Shown: piece after piece, positions 4,359-5,392 of the stretch
How the letters are laid out: every line of letters begins with the position of its first letter
Numbering within the stretch: position 1 is the first letter of the stretch
From: Clostridiales bacterium
GTDB lineage: Bacteria > Bacillota > Clostridia > Peptostreptococcales > Anaerovoracaceae
Assembly (NCBI GenBank): GCA_003542355.1
Contig: DPKU01000015.1
Coordinates: 1 to 5,392 of the forward strand
Reading direction: 5' to 3'
Length of the DNA: 5,392 nucleotides
Translations under genes and position numbers: made by a program
The notes under the pieces: model-generated
The model's database searches: none
Seen by the model: the letters and a program-made list of their open reading frames with translations, nothing else
Told to the model about the DNA's origin: nothing

Positions 4359-5392
4359 TTAATCCCCCTTTACGATGGGATACCCAAGCTTCGCCCAGGC
4401 CGTCGTTCCTCCGATTACATTGATCACTGTATCCATGCAGCTCAGATTGAGCATCAGGCTGCCTGCAAGAAGAGAGCGATTGCCGGTGTTGCAGATGAAC
4501 GCAAGCGTCTTGTCCTTTTCCCATTCTTTATAGCGCATCCGCACATCTGGGGCCGCAGCATGAAGCGTCCCGGCGATGTGTTCTTTATCATATTCGCTCT
4601 TCAGACGGGTATCAACAACCAGAAGTTCACCCGCATCCATCCGTTCCTTCAGCTCCACGATCGATATGCACTCCAGTCGGGCCGTGCGATATCCGCTGTC
4701 TTCGTAAGCATCCATTCCGCCATCCAAATATCCCACCACCCGGTCCAAACCAACGCTGTGCAAACCACGCAGCGCAGCCTGGTATTCGTTTGGTGAATCC
4801 GTCACCAGCAGAATGGGCTTTTCCGGCGGCAGGATCCATCCGGAAAAGGTGGCAAAATTGCCCTTCAGACTCAGACCGTATGCTCCAGGAATATGGGCCG
4901 CCGCAAACGGCAGCTGATCTCTCGTATCCACGACCAAATGTCCGGACTGCGCCAGATCCAGAAACTCTCTTGGGCCATAGGCCGTGGGCCTTTTCAATAA
5001 GTATACCGGCGGTGCACCGATGCGGTTGATTTCCGAACAGCGGGAAAAGTGATCCGGCGCTTCCGGCATCCCTTCCAGAAACGTTCGAACAAACGCTTCT
5101 TCGGGATGAATGTTCAATGCAGGATTGTGCATCCTCTCTGTACCGATGGTGGACGACAGTTTTGATGATAGGGCTTTCCCACACAACGAACCGGCCCCGT
5201 GAGCAGGGTAGACTTCCACATTGTCACCGATCTCCTCGATGCGACGCAGACTGGCGTACAGCTTTACCGCCAGTTCTTCCTTCTGATCCGGAAACAGATC
5301 CGGACGGCCCGCATCACCGACCAGCAGCGTGTCACCCGTAAACGCAAGAATAGGTTCCTTCCCTCGTTCCAGATCCGAAACGATATAGACTG
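4359..5392 (-). CDS. CstB-like persulfide dioxygenase-rhodanese fusion, N-terminus outside window
   Basis: The visible 343 residues run in from the edge (first full codon 5390-5388). Residues 1-70 are the C-terminal part of an ETHE1-type metallo-beta-lactamase persulfide dioxygenase: FTGDTL (17-22) with D20 the expected iron ligand, VGDAGRPDL (24-32) and YPAHGAGS (61-68). A first rhodanese-like domain starts with VVDTR (153-157) but has D198 (TDSPNEY) where the catalytic cysteine would be, so it is probably non-catalytic. A second begins at VVDTR (258-262) and has C300 in the loop CNTGNRS, codon 4493-4491, a normal active site. This three-domain order matches Staphylococcus CstB (about 444 residues), which oxidises persulfides and releases thiosulfate. 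About 100 residues with the HxHxDH metal motif must lie beyond 5392. A GTG at 5219 looks like a start but is only Val58 within the dioxygenase domain. Confidence 0.93.
   Translation of the reverse strand, partial: VYIVSDLERGKEPILAFTGDTLLVGDAGRPDLFPDQKEELAVKLYASLRRIEEIGDNVEVYPAHGAGSLCGKALSSKLSSTIGTERMHNPALNIHPEEAFVRTFLEGMPEAPDHFSRCSEINRIGAPPVYLLKRPTAYGPREFLDLAQSGHLVVDTRDQLPFAAAHIPGAYGLSLKGNFATFSGWILPPEKPILLVTDSPNEYQAALRGLHSVGLDRVVGYLDGGMDAYEDSGYRTARLECISIVELKERMDAGELLVVDTRLKSEYDKEHIAGTLHAAAPDVRMRYKEWEKDKTLAFICNTGNRSLLAGSLMLNLSCMDTVINVIGGTTAWAKLGYPIVKGD

Noticed and set aside
4359..5219. A complete rhodanese gene starting at GTG 5219
   Set aside because: The frame runs on to the window edge and encodes FTGDTL and VGDAGRPDL of a metallo-beta-lactamase domain, so the GTG is internal.
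5283..5305. Short direct repeat of GATCCGGA near the right edge
   Set aside because: Two copies only, fully explained by codons for the repeated Phe-Pro-Asp and Arg-Pro-Asp segments of the metallo-beta-lactamase domain.

Overview
The window is a compact, gene-dense stretch in which every recognisable gene lies on the minus strand, so transcription runs from high to low coordinates. Base composition is close to even by eye. Strong Shine-Dalgarno sites, a split YedE pair, a CstB-type persulfide dioxygenase-rhodanese, rubrerythrin and a UvsE endonuclease together suggest an anaerobic or microaerobic member of the Bacillota (Clostridia or Erysipelotrichia type). This placement is inference from gene content, not from a marker gene.

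Layout in order of transcription. (1) 5392-4359: the C-terminal three quarters of a CstB-like protein (metallo-beta-lactamase persulfide dioxygenase, a degenerate rhodanese domain and an active rhodanese domain); its N-terminus is outside the window. (2) 4357-3830 and 3833-3417: two half-size YeeE/YedE membrane proteins, likely one sulfur-compound (thiosulfate-type) transporter. (3) 3416-2880: msrA, methionine sulfoxide reductase A, interrupted by one in-frame TAA at 3035-3033. (4) 2883-2440: msrB. These five genes are joined by a 1-nt gap, 4-nt ATGA overlaps or direct abutment, so they look like one operon for reactive sulfur handling and protein methionine repair. (5) 2439-2266: an intergenic region with a good sigma-A-like promoter, a hairpin and a 15-nt palindrome. 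(6) 2265-1771: rubrerythrin. (7) 1709-903: a TspO/MBR-related membrane protein, preceded by two mutually exclusive hairpins. (8) 906 to the left edge: uvsE, UV damage endonuclease, overlapping the tspO-like stop by ATGA and cut off near its C-terminus.

The common theme is stress defence: persulfide oxidation and sulfur transport, repair of oxidised methionine, peroxide reduction, a TspO-like membrane protein and repair of UV-damaged DNA.

The main anomaly is msrA. The reading frame continues without a shift on both sides of a TAA that sits where many MsrA proteins have tyrosine, and the downstream part still encodes a well conserved C-terminus including the NPGGYCHI motif. It is either a very young nonsense mutation, a sequencing error, or a read-through case. 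A second point of interest is the rubrerythrin-tspO junction, where the RNA can fold in two exclusive ways, one of which hides the tspO ribosome binding site. I saw no RNA genes, CRISPR arrays, insertion sequences or phage genes, and no gene-free stretch longer than about 300 bases.
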